NCBI GenBank assembly: GCA_031286245.1
Contig: JAITUO010000199.1
Location: forward strand, 1-5,014
Source: Coriobacteriales bacterium
GTDB taxonomy: Bacteria > Actinomycetota > Coriobacteriia > Coriobacteriales > UBA8131
Reading direction: 5' to 3'
DNA length: 5,014 nucleotides
The notes beneath the pieces were generated by a model. It did no database searches. It worked only from the letters and a program-made list of their open reading frames with translations, and was not told the origin of the DNA. The position numbers and the translations under genes are program-made. Position 1 is the stretch's first letter, and every line of letters begins with the position of its first letter. Positions 1-5,014 of this stretch are shown here, one piece after another.

Positions 1-1182
1 CCGGAGCAGAAAAACTGCTTCTGCCTGACTATTGGCGATAAAGCCTATGTGTCACAGCAGCGTGGTGATATGGACGATAAGGCCGCTATGGAAAACTGGG
101 ATCACACACGCAGGTTGTATCAACAACTGTTTACAACTACGCCCAGAGTGCTGGTTGCTGACAAGCATCCAGAGTATTTGACCAGCAAGTGGGCGAATGA
201 TTATGCCAGAGAGTCTGGTCTTGGCCTTTACCGGGTGCAGCATCATCATGCCCATATCGCAGCAGTGCTAGCCGAGGCGCAGGCTGAGGTAGTGGCAGCG
301 ACACCGGCGACGATAGACCATGAACTTAAAAGCCACCCCGAACGCGTTGTCGGTTTTGCCTTCGATGGCAGTGGTTATGGAGACGATGGCACTATTTGGG
401 GTGGCGAAGTATTACTGGCCAGCCTGACTAGTTTTAAGCGCCTGGCTCACTTGCGGACAGTAGTCATGCCTGGAGGTAGTGTTGCCATTAGACAACCTTG
501 GCGGATGGCCTATGCCTGGCTATATACCTGCGGCTTGCTTGACCATCCCGGAGCCCAGTTCTTGTTGGAACAAATCGATTATGAAGCTCAAAGCCAGCTA
601 CAAGTCATCATTGATCGGCGGCTCAATTCGCCGTTGACAAGCTCAATGGGTCGGCTTTTTGATGCTGTCAGTGCATTGATTGGAGTCTGTCGCGAGGCCA
701 GTTACGAGGGTGAGCCAGCCATCGAGCTGGAGGCGGTGATGCAGTCAAGGCCTGCCGATAGACAAAAAGCAGCCGAGAAACAAAGCAATCCCACCTATCA
801 CTTCTCCTATGGCGACGGCGTTATCGACCTAGCTCCTCTATTAGCAGCGATCTTAGATGACATGGCTACTGGCAAACCTCAGGCAGATATCGCACTGGGT
901 TTCCATCAGGCTGTTGTCTCAATTGTGGTCGAGCTGGCCGAGCAGCTCTCTGTTCAGACTGATTGTTATGACATCGCTTTATCCGGTGGAGTCTTCATGA
1001 ACCGTTACCTGATCGAACAGCTGCCTTCAGCTTTAAGAGGCAGAGGTTTGACTGTTTATACCAACCGCCAACTGCCGCCGAATGATGGTTGTATCGCATA
1101 TGGACAAGCTGCAGTTGCAACTGCAATGGGAGGAGTGTCTACATTAGCAACCTCTCAGTCTTCCCCCTCCCGGAAAGGATAA
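1..1182 (+). CDS. hypF: HypF, carbamoyltransferase for hydrogenase maturation (5'-truncated by window edge)
   Basis: HypF uses carbamoyl phosphate and ATP to form carbamoyl adenylate and passes the carbamoyl group to the C-terminal Cys of HypE, the first step towards the CN ligands of the [NiFe] active site. Only the C-terminal Kae1-like domain is here (393 residues). The acylphosphatase, zinc-finger and YrdC domains of the family should lie upstream. The frame is open from base 1 and already reads like family sequence there (KNCFCLTIGDKAYVSQQRGD), so the GTG at 49 is internal and not a start. Visible motifs: the metal-binding HHHAH at 241-255, FDGSGYGDDGTIWGGE at about 361-408, SSMGRLFDAVSALIG, YEGEPAIELE, and ALSGGVFMNR followed by NDGCIAYGQ near the end. 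Oddities are NDGC where NDGG is usual, a longer than usual loop after HHHAH, and a Ser/Thr-rich tail. The stop is 5 nt before hypC, so co-translation is likely. Confidence 0.95.
   Translation, partial: PEQKNCFCLTIGDKAYVSQQRGDMDDKAAMENWDHTRRLYQQLFTTTPRVLVADKHPEYLTSKWANDYARESGLGLYRVQHHHAHIAAVLAEAQAEVVAATPATIDHELKSHPERVVGFAFDGSGYGDDGTIWGGEVLLASLTSFKRLAHLRTVVMPGGSVAIRQPWRMAYAWLYTCGLLDHPGAQFLLEQIDYEAQSQLQVIIDRRLNSPLTSSMGRLFDAVSALIGVCREASYEGEPAIELEAVMQSRPADRQKAAEKQSNPTYHFSYGDGVIDLAPLLAAILDDMATGKPQADIALGFHQAVVSIVVELAEQLSVQTDCYDIALSGGVFMNRYLIEQLPSALRGRGLTVYTNRQLPPNDGCIAYGQAAVATAMGGVSTLATSQSSPSRKG
1174..1179 (+). promoter_or_regulatory. Shine-Dalgarno site for hypC
   Basis: AAAGGA lies 8 nt upstream of the GTG at 1188, within the last codons of hypF. 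This site, plus the diagnostic HypC N-terminus immediately after the GTG, decides the start. The same reading frame is open further upstream (to an ATG at 1089), but that part only overlaps hypF and has no HypC character. Confidence 0.6.
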
Positions 1183-1187
1183 CTCCC

Positions 1188-1418
1188 GTGTGTCTGGCCG
1201 TACCTGCCCTGATCATTTCTATAAACCCTGACCGCACCGCTTTGGTTGACATCTTAAGCGTTAACCGCCAGATCGCTGTTGACCTGGTGCCCGGCGCTGT
1301 AGCTGGCGACTATGTTTTGGTTCATGCCGGGTTTGCCATCGAAATAATCAGCGAGCAATCCGCCCAAGAGACTCTTGATCTCTTTCGAGAATTTCCAGAG
1401 TTAGCTGAAGGGCTATAA
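1188..1418 (+). CDS. hypC: HypC, hydrogenase maturation chaperone (GTG start)
   Basis: HypC is a small cytoplasmic chaperone that forms a complex with HypD, holds the iron carrying the CN and CO ligands, and delivers it to the precursor of the hydrogenase large subunit. The protein is 76 residues, usual for the family, and starts MCLAVPALI. The essential Cys2 follows directly on the initiator, as it must because the N-terminal amine and thiol region is functional. The other conserved element, VHAGFAIEII with His46, is present. Residue 7 is Ala where most relatives have Gly (MCLAVPGK-type), a mild deviation. The GTG start is supported by AAAGGA 8 nt upstream and by the N-terminal motif. The gene is 5 nt after hypF and 1 nt before hypD, so it is part of one transcript and probably translationally coupled. 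Confidence 0.95.
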   Translation: MCLAVPALIISINPDRTALVDILSVNRQIAVDLVPGAVAGDYVLVHAGFAIEIISEQSAQETLDLFREFPELAEGL

Positions 1419-1419
1419 C

Positions 1420-2577
1420 ATGGATGCCCGCCTGTCGGAGTCTTTCCGCGACCCTGCTTTAGCCAAAAGCCTGCTCCGGCGTATCGAGCGTGCTGCGGGT
1501 ATCGAGCGTGCTGCAGGTATCGAGCGTGCTGCAGCTGAAATCGACAACACCTCCCCCCTCCAGTTGATGGAGGTCTGTGGCACCCATACCATGGCCATCG
1601 CTAAAAGTGGATTGCGCTCATTACTGCCACCCAGCATCAGATTGCTTTCCGGTCCAGGTTGTCCGGTCTGTGTCACGGCGAACAAGGATATCGACCGGAT
1701 TATCGCCCTCACCCATATTGACGATCTGACAGTCGCTACCTTCGGTGACATGTTGCGAGTGCCCGGTTCTTCGACCTCCTTGGCTGAACGCCGAGCTGAT
1801 GGCTGCGCGGTACAAGTGGTCTACTCCCCATTAGATGCCATGCAATTAGCTGTGGATAAACCCGGGCGCCAGGTCGTCTTTATCGCTGTTGGTTTTGAGA
1901 CCACTGCACCGATTATAGCTGCGACTATAAAGCGGGCTGCCGAACAAAACCTGTCTAACTTCACAATTCTGACTTCACTCAAATTGGTACCACCAGCATT
2001 GGCTGCCCTGTTGAATGATCCCGAATTGGCCCTTGATGGTTTGATACTGCCCGGCCATGTCAGTACCATCCTCGGACTTCAGCCCTATCGATTTGTCACC
2101 AAACAGTATGCCATGCCGGCTGTAGTCACCGGTTTTGAACCTATAGACATCCTGGCTGGTATTGCCATGTTGATCGAACAGGTGTCGGACCAACGTCAGG
2201 GTCAGCCGTTTGAAGTTGGCAACGCTTATCCACGGGCGGTCCAGACGGAGGGAAACCTAAAAGCTCGCCAGAGTATCGATGAAGTCTTCCAACACACAGA
2301 TGCCGATTGGCGAGGGCTGGGCAGGATTGCCGATTCTGGACTGGCGCTACGCAAGCAGTATCAAACCTTCGATGCTGCGCAACGTTTCGACCTGGTCGTC
2401 GAACCGACAGTCGAGCCGAAGGGCTGCCGCTGTGGTGACGTTTTGCGCGGGATCATTTCACCAGTAAATTGCCCCTTGTTTGGCAAAGCCTGTACGCCAA
2501 CCAGGCCAATTGGCCCTTGTATGGTCTCCAGCGAAGGCAGTTGTGCAGCCTACTACAAATACGGAATCGATAAATAA
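1420..2577 (+). CDS. hypD: HypD, Fe-S protein assembling the Fe(CN)2CO group
   Basis: HypD is the [4Fe-4S] scaffold that, with HypC, binds the iron receiving cyanide from HypE. The 385-residue product shows the family signatures in order: EVCGTHTMAI with Cys53, SGPGCPVCV with Cys81 and Cys84, FGDMLRVPGS near 108-117, VGFETTAP at 157-164, LPGHVS at 210-215, and the C-terminal cysteine cluster (CRCGD with Cys336/Cys338, Cys351, Cys358, then MVSSEGSCAAYY with Cys375) expected to hold the cluster. ATG at 1420 sits 1 nt after the hypC stop with GAAGGG at 1407-1412 as a ribosome site. The N-terminal helix contains three copies of IERAAG-like sequence (residues 22-39) encoded by an 18-bp tandem repeat. 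Without the two extra copies the protein would be about 373 residues, the length I recall for the E. coli protein. The stop overlaps an ATG (TAATG). Confidence 0.97.
   Translation: MDARLSESFRDPALAKSLLRRIERAAGIERAAGIERAAAEIDNTSPLQLMEVCGTHTMAIAKSGLRSLLPPSIRLLSGPGCPVCVTANKDIDRIIALTHIDDLTVATFGDMLRVPGSSTSLAERRADGCAVQVVYSPLDAMQLAVDKPGRQVVFIAVGFETTAPIIAATIKRAAEQNLSNFTILTSLKLVPPALAALLNDPELALDGLILPGHVSTILGLQPYRFVTKQYAMPAVVTGFEPIDILAGIAMLIEQVSDQRQGQPFEVGNAYPRAVQTEGNLKARQSIDEVFQHTDADWRGLGRIADSGLALRKQYQTFDAAQRFDLVVEPTVEPKGCRCGDVLRGIISPVNCPLFGKACTPTRPIGPCMVSSEGSCAAYYKYGIDK
1481..1534 (+). repeat. Three tandem copies of an 18-bp unit inside hypD
   Basis: Copies at 1481-1498, 1499-1516 and 1517-1534 read GTATCGAGCGTGCTGCRG; copies 2 and 3 are identical and copy 1 differs at one base (G at 1497 for A). 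The unit is a multiple of three and keeps the hypD frame, giving IERAAG, IERAAG, IERAAA at residues 22-39. The near identity at the DNA level, third codon positions included, points to recent slipped-strand expansion and not to an old structural repeat. Confidence 0.97.
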
Positions 2578-2600
2578 TGAAAGCAGGTATTCCAATCTGA
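2577..2600 (+). promoter_or_regulatory. Seven-codon mini-ORF linking hypD and hypE (possible coupling element)
   Basis: The last base of the hypD stop (TAA, 2575-2577) is the first base of an ATG that opens a frame of seven codons, M-K-A-G-I-P-I, ending in TGA at 2598-2600. The final A of that stop is the first base of the hypE ATG. The arrangement TAATG...TGATG could let ribosomes leaving hypD re-initiate twice and reach hypE. What is seen is only the reading frame and the overlaps; a function is inference, and a frame this short can arise by chance. The only ribosome-site-like sequence between the genes is AGCAGG at 2582-2587, which could serve hypE directly. Confidence 0.25.
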
Positions 2601-3637
2601 TGAGAGACTACGAACAGGTTGTCATGGCCCACGGCAGCGGTGGTGCGCTGATGCGTGAGCTGATAGACGGATTTTTCGAGTCCTACGCAGCCGACGAGCT
2701 GAAAGCCGGTGACGACAGTGCCACTGTTTGCCTGACTGACCCGGTAACAAACCTGGCCTTCACCACCGACAGTTATGTGGTGACTCCATACTTCTTTCCT
2801 GGTGGCGATATCGGTCGACTGGCAGTCGCTGGTACAGTCAATGACCTTTCTACTTCGGGAGCAACCCCGGTCTGCCTGTCCGTAGCATTCATTTTGGAGG
2901 AGGGCCTGCCGTTGACGGACTTGCAAACTATCTGTGAATCCATTGCCCTGACTGCAGATGAGGCTCGTGTTAAGATCGTCACAGGAGACACCAAGGTAGT
3001 GCCCCGCGGTAATGGCGACGGCATCTACATCAACACTGCCGGTATCGGGGTGTTTGGTAACCAGCTTGGTAACCAGCGTCCACTAAGCGGCAGGGATTGC
3101 CAACCAGGCGACAAGATATTGTTGAGTGGCACTTTGGGTGACCATGGAATAGCCATCATCAAAGCCCGCGAAGGTTTGTCTTTTACCTCTTCTATCATCA
3201 GTGATGTAGCCCCACTAAACCAAATGGTAGCCAGAGTTCTAGCAGCAGCACCATCGACCCGCTGCTTCAGAGATCCGACGCGCGGTGGACTGGCCTCAAC
3301 AATCAATGAGCTGGCAACTCAAAGCCATACCACCATGACCATTGATGAAGCTGCTATACCTGTACAACCAGCGGTACAAGGAGCTGCAGAAATGCTTGGT
3401 TTCGATATCTATCAGATTGCCAATGAAGGCAAGATGGTAGCTGTCGTGCCACCGCACGAGGCTGAAGTAGCCTTGGCAGCCATGCAAGCCGATCCACATG
3501 GTATTAAGGCAGCAATCATTGGAGAAGTCGGCATGGGTTTATCCACAGGAATACCTGTAGCCTGGGTACGTACCGCATTCGGAGCCACCCGGGTCCTGGA
3601 CATGTTAGTCGGCGAACAATTACCGCGGATTTGCTGA
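2600..3637 (+). CDS. hypE: HypE, carbamoyl dehydratase making the cyanide ligand
   Basis: HypE accepts carbamoyl from HypF on its C-terminal Cys and dehydrates it, using ATP, to a protein thiocyanate that donates CN to the HypCD iron. It belongs to the PurM/AIRS-like ATP-binding family. From the ATG at 2600 the product is 345 residues. Motifs in order: MAHGSGG (9-15), FTTDSYVVTPYFFPGGDIG (54-72), GTVNDLSTSGATP (78-90), VTGDTKVVPRGNGDGIYINTAGIG (127-150), SGTLGDHGIAI (176-186), CFRDPTRGGL (222-231), and the diagnostic C-terminus LPRIC with Cys345 as last residue. The frame is open further upstream to 2480, but that overlaps hypD and lacks family character. ATG at 2624 (just before AHGSGG) is a less likely alternative because relatives have a few residues before that motif. 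A perfect 12-bp duplication encodes GNQLGNQ at 153-159. Confidence 0.96.
   Translation: MRDYEQVVMAHGSGGALMRELIDGFFESYAADELKAGDDSATVCLTDPVTNLAFTTDSYVVTPYFFPGGDIGRLAVAGTVNDLSTSGATPVCLSVAFILEEGLPLTDLQTICESIALTADEARVKIVTGDTKVVPRGNGDGIYINTAGIGVFGNQLGNQRPLSGRDCQPGDKILLSGTLGDHGIAIIKAREGLSFTSSIISDVAPLNQMVARVLAAAPSTRCFRDPTRGGLASTINELATQSHTTMTIDEAAIPVQPAVQGAAEMLGFDIYQIANEGKMVAVVPPHEAEVALAAMQADPHGIKAAIIGEVGMGLSTGIPVAWVRTAFGATRVLDMLVGEQLPRIC
3054..3077 (+). repeat. Perfect 12-bp tandem duplication inside hypE
   Basis: TTGGTAACCAGC occurs twice without a gap (3054-3065, 3066-3077). It preserves the frame and yields the doubled GNQ(L) around residues 153-159 of HypE, just after the INTAGIGV segment, a loop that I expect to vary in the family. 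Each copy also contains the near-palindrome TGGTAACCA. Confidence 0.95.
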
Positions 3638-3646
3638 TATATACCG

Positions 3647-3675
3647 TTGTGATGGCGGTGGATTAAGGCTATTAT
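3647..3675 (+). promoter_or_regulatory. Candidate sigma70-type promoter for the tautomerase gene
   Basis: In the 101-nt gap after hypE, TTGTGA at 3647-3652 (4 of 6 to the -35 consensus) and TATTAT at 3670-3675 (5 of 6 to the -10 consensus) are separated by exactly 17 nt. Transcription would start near 3682 and leave a leader of roughly 57 nt before the ATG at 3739. The gap is much longer than those inside the hyp cluster, so a separate promoter here is reasonable. A weak hairpin (ACAAG 3688-3692 with CTTGT 3707-3711) lies in the putative leader. There is no T-tract terminator after hypE, so read-through is also possible. Confidence 0.35.
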
Positions 3676-3738
3676 CATACGACCGGGACAAGTCCAATTG
3701 TTGGGTCTTGTGAGTAGAGCAGTGAAGGAGGCTCAATT

Positions 3739-3966
3739 ATGCCGTTGATCAGAGTTTATTCTTACAGTGGGAGGGACGAGGAGACGAAAAAGGCTCTGGC
3801 TGTCGCCCTGGCCAAGACTGCGAATGAAAAGATGGGCGCGCCTTTGTCAGCATTCACGGTGATGTATGAGGATGTCGAGCGGGAAGTCTGGGACGAGTAT
3901 GTCGTGAAAACTATTATCGACCCGAACCGCGAACAAGTGTTGATCGACCACGACTTGGCCGATTAG
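3739..3966 (+). CDS. 4-oxalocrotonate tautomerase family protein, PptA-like
   Basis: A 75-residue protein of the tautomerase superfamily, small beta-alpha-beta enzymes that use an N-terminal proline as catalytic base for keto-enol tautomerisation. Met1 is followed by Pro2, exposed after Met removal. The pattern PLIRVYSYSGRDEETKKAL matches the first strand and helix of the family, with Arg12 equivalent to Arg11 of mature 4-oxalocrotonate tautomerase. The second catalytic arginine of that enzyme (Arg39, in SVRVII) appears to be replaced: the segment here reads SAFTVMY. The later part, REVWDEYV, with Trp51, and the longer C-terminal tail resemble E. coli PptA more than xylene-pathway 4-OT, so the natural substrate is unknown. 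The start is supported by a strong GAAGGAGG at 3724-3731, 7 nt from the ATG. No catabolic genes are adjacent. Family assignment is firm; reaction is not. Confidence 0.85.
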   Translation: MPLIRVYSYSGRDEETKKALAVALAKTANEKMGAPLSAFTVMYEDVEREVWDEYVVKTIIDPNREQVLIDHDLAD

Positions 3967-4022
3967 TCACTTGATCTATTTGATGCTGCATTTGTGTCCC
4001 TACGATTTTTGAAAGAAGCTGA

Positions 4023-4841
4023 ATGAAAGACATTTTCATCGAAGCACAAACTCTACCTGAAGCTTATCACAAGGGCATCCTTGCCCTGTTTACTAACGGC
4101 CAGCTGGCTGATTGTTCGGATTGGAATCTGAAGAATCTAGAATCCTACAGCCAGCTGGAATGCCGGATGACGATCCATGTCGAAGAGCCTCTGAAAGAGC
4201 CCCGTATCAGCAAGCTGATCATCTGTGGCCCACGTGAGTTGGAACAATATCGCCTGGAGGTTTTAGAGGGAATCTTGGACTTTGCTGTGGATGTTGAGGT
4301 CGAGCGGGATGGTAAGCTTGAGGCTTTAGAGGACTATACCTACCATCATCGGATGATTGAACCAATCAACCAGATCGACTTCGTTGTCAATGAGTTAAAG
4401 CGTAGTCAACAGATGTCCAGCCGTCGGGCGATCATCGGCATCCGTAACAACCTCATAGACAGCCAATTGTCCAACCCTGCCTGTTTGCAAAACATTCAGT
4501 TCTTTGTCCGCGATGGCAAGCTGGATATCTGTGTGATGTTCAGGTCGAATGACTTTGCACAGGCTTTCTTCATGAACGCTTTCGCCTTGATCTGCCTGCA
4601 GGAAAAAATCGCCGATCAGCTCGGTATTCCTGTTGGCACATATTCTCAGACTTCTAATTCGATGCACGTCTATCAACAGAACTTCGATGTCTTCAGCGCT
4701 TATGCAACCAAGGTTGCTGAACAGCCAATTGAGGATCTGACATACCAATATATTGGCTTCTTTGCCGAGATGATGGACGCTGAACGCGATAGTATCCTGA
4801 CAGATTTTTTACACCAGAGGGAGAAGTACGGGCTAAGCTGA
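4023..4841 (+). CDS. thyA: Thymidylate synthase-fold protein, archaeal-type ThyA
   Basis: This 272-residue protein has the thymidylate synthase fold; the family methylates dUMP to dTMP with 5,10-methylene-tetrahydrofolate. Several catalytic positions are recognisable, all at a constant offset of 8 from E. coli ThyA as I recall its numbering: Arg134/Arg135 in SSRRAI (phosphate-binding arginines), Cys154 in NPACLQ (nucleophile), Arg174-Ser175 and Asp177 in RSND, Asn185 in MNAF (uracil recognition; Asp is typical of dCMP hydroxymethylases), and His215/Tyr217 in MHVY. The stretch YTYHHRM..INQIDFVVNELKRS and QFFVRDGKLDICVMFRSND look like archaeal ThyA and unlike the classic PPCH bacterial type. 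Oddities: Pro-Ala-Cys in place of Pro-Pro-Cys, and QAFFMN where archaeal relatives have GAWPLN. The N-terminal ~100 residues are divergent. The start follows GAAAGAAG at 4011-4018, a weak ribosome site. dUMP is the likeliest substrate, but this is inferred. Confidence 0.82.
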   Translation: MKDIFIEAQTLPEAYHKGILALFTNGQLADCSDWNLKNLESYSQLECRMTIHVEEPLKEPRISKLIICGPRELEQYRLEVLEGILDFAVDVEVERDGKLEALEDYTYHHRMIEPINQIDFVVNELKRSQQMSSRRAIIGIRNNLIDSQLSNPACLQNIQFFVRDGKLDICVMFRSNDFAQAFFMNAFALICLQEKIADQLGIPVGTYSQTSNSMHVYQQNFDVFSAYATKVAEQPIEDLTYQYIGFFAEMMDAERDSILTDFLHQREKYGLS

Positions 4842-4845
4842 GGGG

Positions 4846-4880
4846 GGTGGCAAAGTATCAAGTCATAGATAATTGCTACC
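4846..4880 (+). terminator. Candidate 3'-end hairpin after the thymidylate synthase gene
   Basis: GGTGGCAA (4846-4853) can pair with TTGCTACC (4873-4880) with one G-U pair, and TATC (4856-4859) with GATA (4868-4871) extends it past a small internal loop, leaving an 8-nt apical loop. It begins 5 nt after the stop codon, where a terminator or transcript-stabilising stem would sit. There is no T-tract downstream (the sequence continues AAACGAAACAC), so intrinsic termination in the classic sense is doubtful. Confidence 0.35.
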
Positions 4881-4927
4881 AAACGAAACACTGAAACCTT
4901 TCAAACTCCCAGCTCCTGAAGCATCAA

Positions 4928-4982
4928 GCCCTTGAGTCTTGGAGCCCTTGAGCCTTGGCCCCCTTGACCTTGGAGCCTTGGA
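4928..4982. repeat. Degenerate tandem octamer tract, about seven units
   Basis: The tract splits into units GCCCTTGA, GTCTTGGA, GCCCTTGA, GCCTTGGC, CCCCTTGA, CCTTGGA (one base short) and GCCTTGGA. Alternation of CTTGA-type and CTTGGA-type units gives a 16-bp higher-order period (4928-4943 and 4944-4959 match at most positions). It lies in non-coding sequence downstream of the last gene. Upstream GCTCC (4912-4916) and TCAAG (4924-4928) are complementary to GGAGC (4941-4945) and CTTGA (4931-4935), so the start of the tract can fold into a stem. No function can be assigned. Confidence 0.75.
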
Positions 4983-5014
4983 ATTTGAGCATTTGCAGGT
5001 TGACCATAAAAAAT

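Larger units (their letters stand above)
4842..5014. other. Non-coding tail of the window
   Basis: After the last stop codon I see no supported gene on either strand. The region holds a G-run (4842-4847), the hairpin at 4846-4880, the octamer tract at 4928-4982, and an isolated TTGACC at 5000-5005 that resembles a -35 box, with no -10 box left inside the window. A neighbouring gene, if any, starts beyond the edge. Confidence 0.6.

Noticed and set aside
931..948. Inverted repeat GAGCTG/CAGCTC in hypF
   Set aside because: It lies in mid-gene, encodes conserved-looking helix residues, and is short enough to be chance.
49..1182. A hypF start at the GTG at 49
   Set aside because: The frame is open and family-like from base 1 and HypF needs its upstream domains, so this GTG is an internal Val codon.
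1089..1187. An N-terminal extension of hypC inside hypF
   Set aside because: HypC function requires Cys at position 2, which is met only by the GTG start at 1188; the extension has no family character.
2480..2599. An N-terminal extension of hypE overlapping hypD
   Set aside because: The 40 extra residues are low-complexity read-through of hypD in another frame, while the ATG at 2600 places the AHGSGG motif at the usual distance.
3980..4006. A promoter before the thymidylate synthase gene (TTGATG and TACGAT)
   Set aside because: The spacer is only 15 nt, both boxes match at 4 of 6 positions, and the leader would be about 10 nt; co-transcription with the tautomerase gene is simpler.
4099..4158. 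Two CCAGCTGG palindromes 51 bp apart in the thymidylate synthase gene
   Set aside because: Both are short, inside coding sequence and encode ordinary residues (Gln-Leu); no regulatory context.
5000..5005. A -35 box TTGACC at the window end
   Set aside because: No -10 box can be checked because the window ends; a single hexamer is not enough.
4924..5007. A 27-residue reading frame on the minus strand across the octamer tract
   Set aside because: It has no ribosome site, its length is within chance, and the 8/16-bp repeat period is not a multiple of three, so coding constraint is unlikely.
1..5014. CRISPR arrays, tRNA/rRNA genes or insertion sequences
   Set aside because: No regularly spaced direct repeats with unique spacers, no cloverleaf or rRNA-like segments, and no transposase frames or terminal inverted repeats were seen.

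Overview
The window carries the 3' part of a [NiFe]-hydrogenase maturation cluster in the order hypF (5' end outside the window), hypC, hypD, hypE, followed by two unrelated small metabolic genes: a PptA-like 4-oxalocrotonate tautomerase family protein and a thymidylate-synthase-fold protein of the archaeal type. All genes are on the + strand and packing is dense. Base composition is roughly balanced and initiation sites look bacterial (AAGGA and GAAGGAGG Shine-Dalgarno sequences). The hyp set implies a hydrogenase-bearing, probably anaerobic or facultative, bacterium. The sequence does not let me name a phylum; the archaeal-like thymidylate synthase and the style of the Hyp proteins would fit deep-branching Gram-positive or Chloroflexi/Actinobacteria-type anaerobes, but that is inference.

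Layout: 1-1182 hypF C-terminal Kae1-like domain; 1188-1418 hypC (GTG start, 5-nt gap); 1420-2577 hypD (1-nt gap); a 7-codon mini-ORF spanning 2577-2600 that touches both hypD and hypE; 2600-3637 hypE; 3638-3738 intergenic region with a plausible sigma70-type promoter; 3739-3966 tautomerase; 3967-4022 short spacer; 4023-4841 thymidylate-synthase-like gene; 4842-5014 non-coding tail with a hairpin and a C/T/G-rich octamer repeat tract.

How the genes work together: HypF makes the carbamoyl adenylate and transfers the carbamoyl group to the C-terminal Cys of HypE, which dehydrates it to a thiocyanate. The HypC-HypD complex carries the iron on which the Fe(CN)2CO unit is assembled. All key residues I can check in HypF (Kae1 part), HypC, HypD and HypE are present, so the pathway looks functional. 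hypA, hypB and the hydrogenase structural genes are not in the window.

The most unusual sequence-level observations are an in-frame triplication of an 18-bp unit in hypD, a perfect 12-bp tandem duplication in hypE, a 7-codon mini-ORF bridging hypD and hypE, and the terminal octamer repeat tract. I found no evidence for a new multi-gene system; the window is mostly a recognisable maturation operon plus two housekeeping-type genes.
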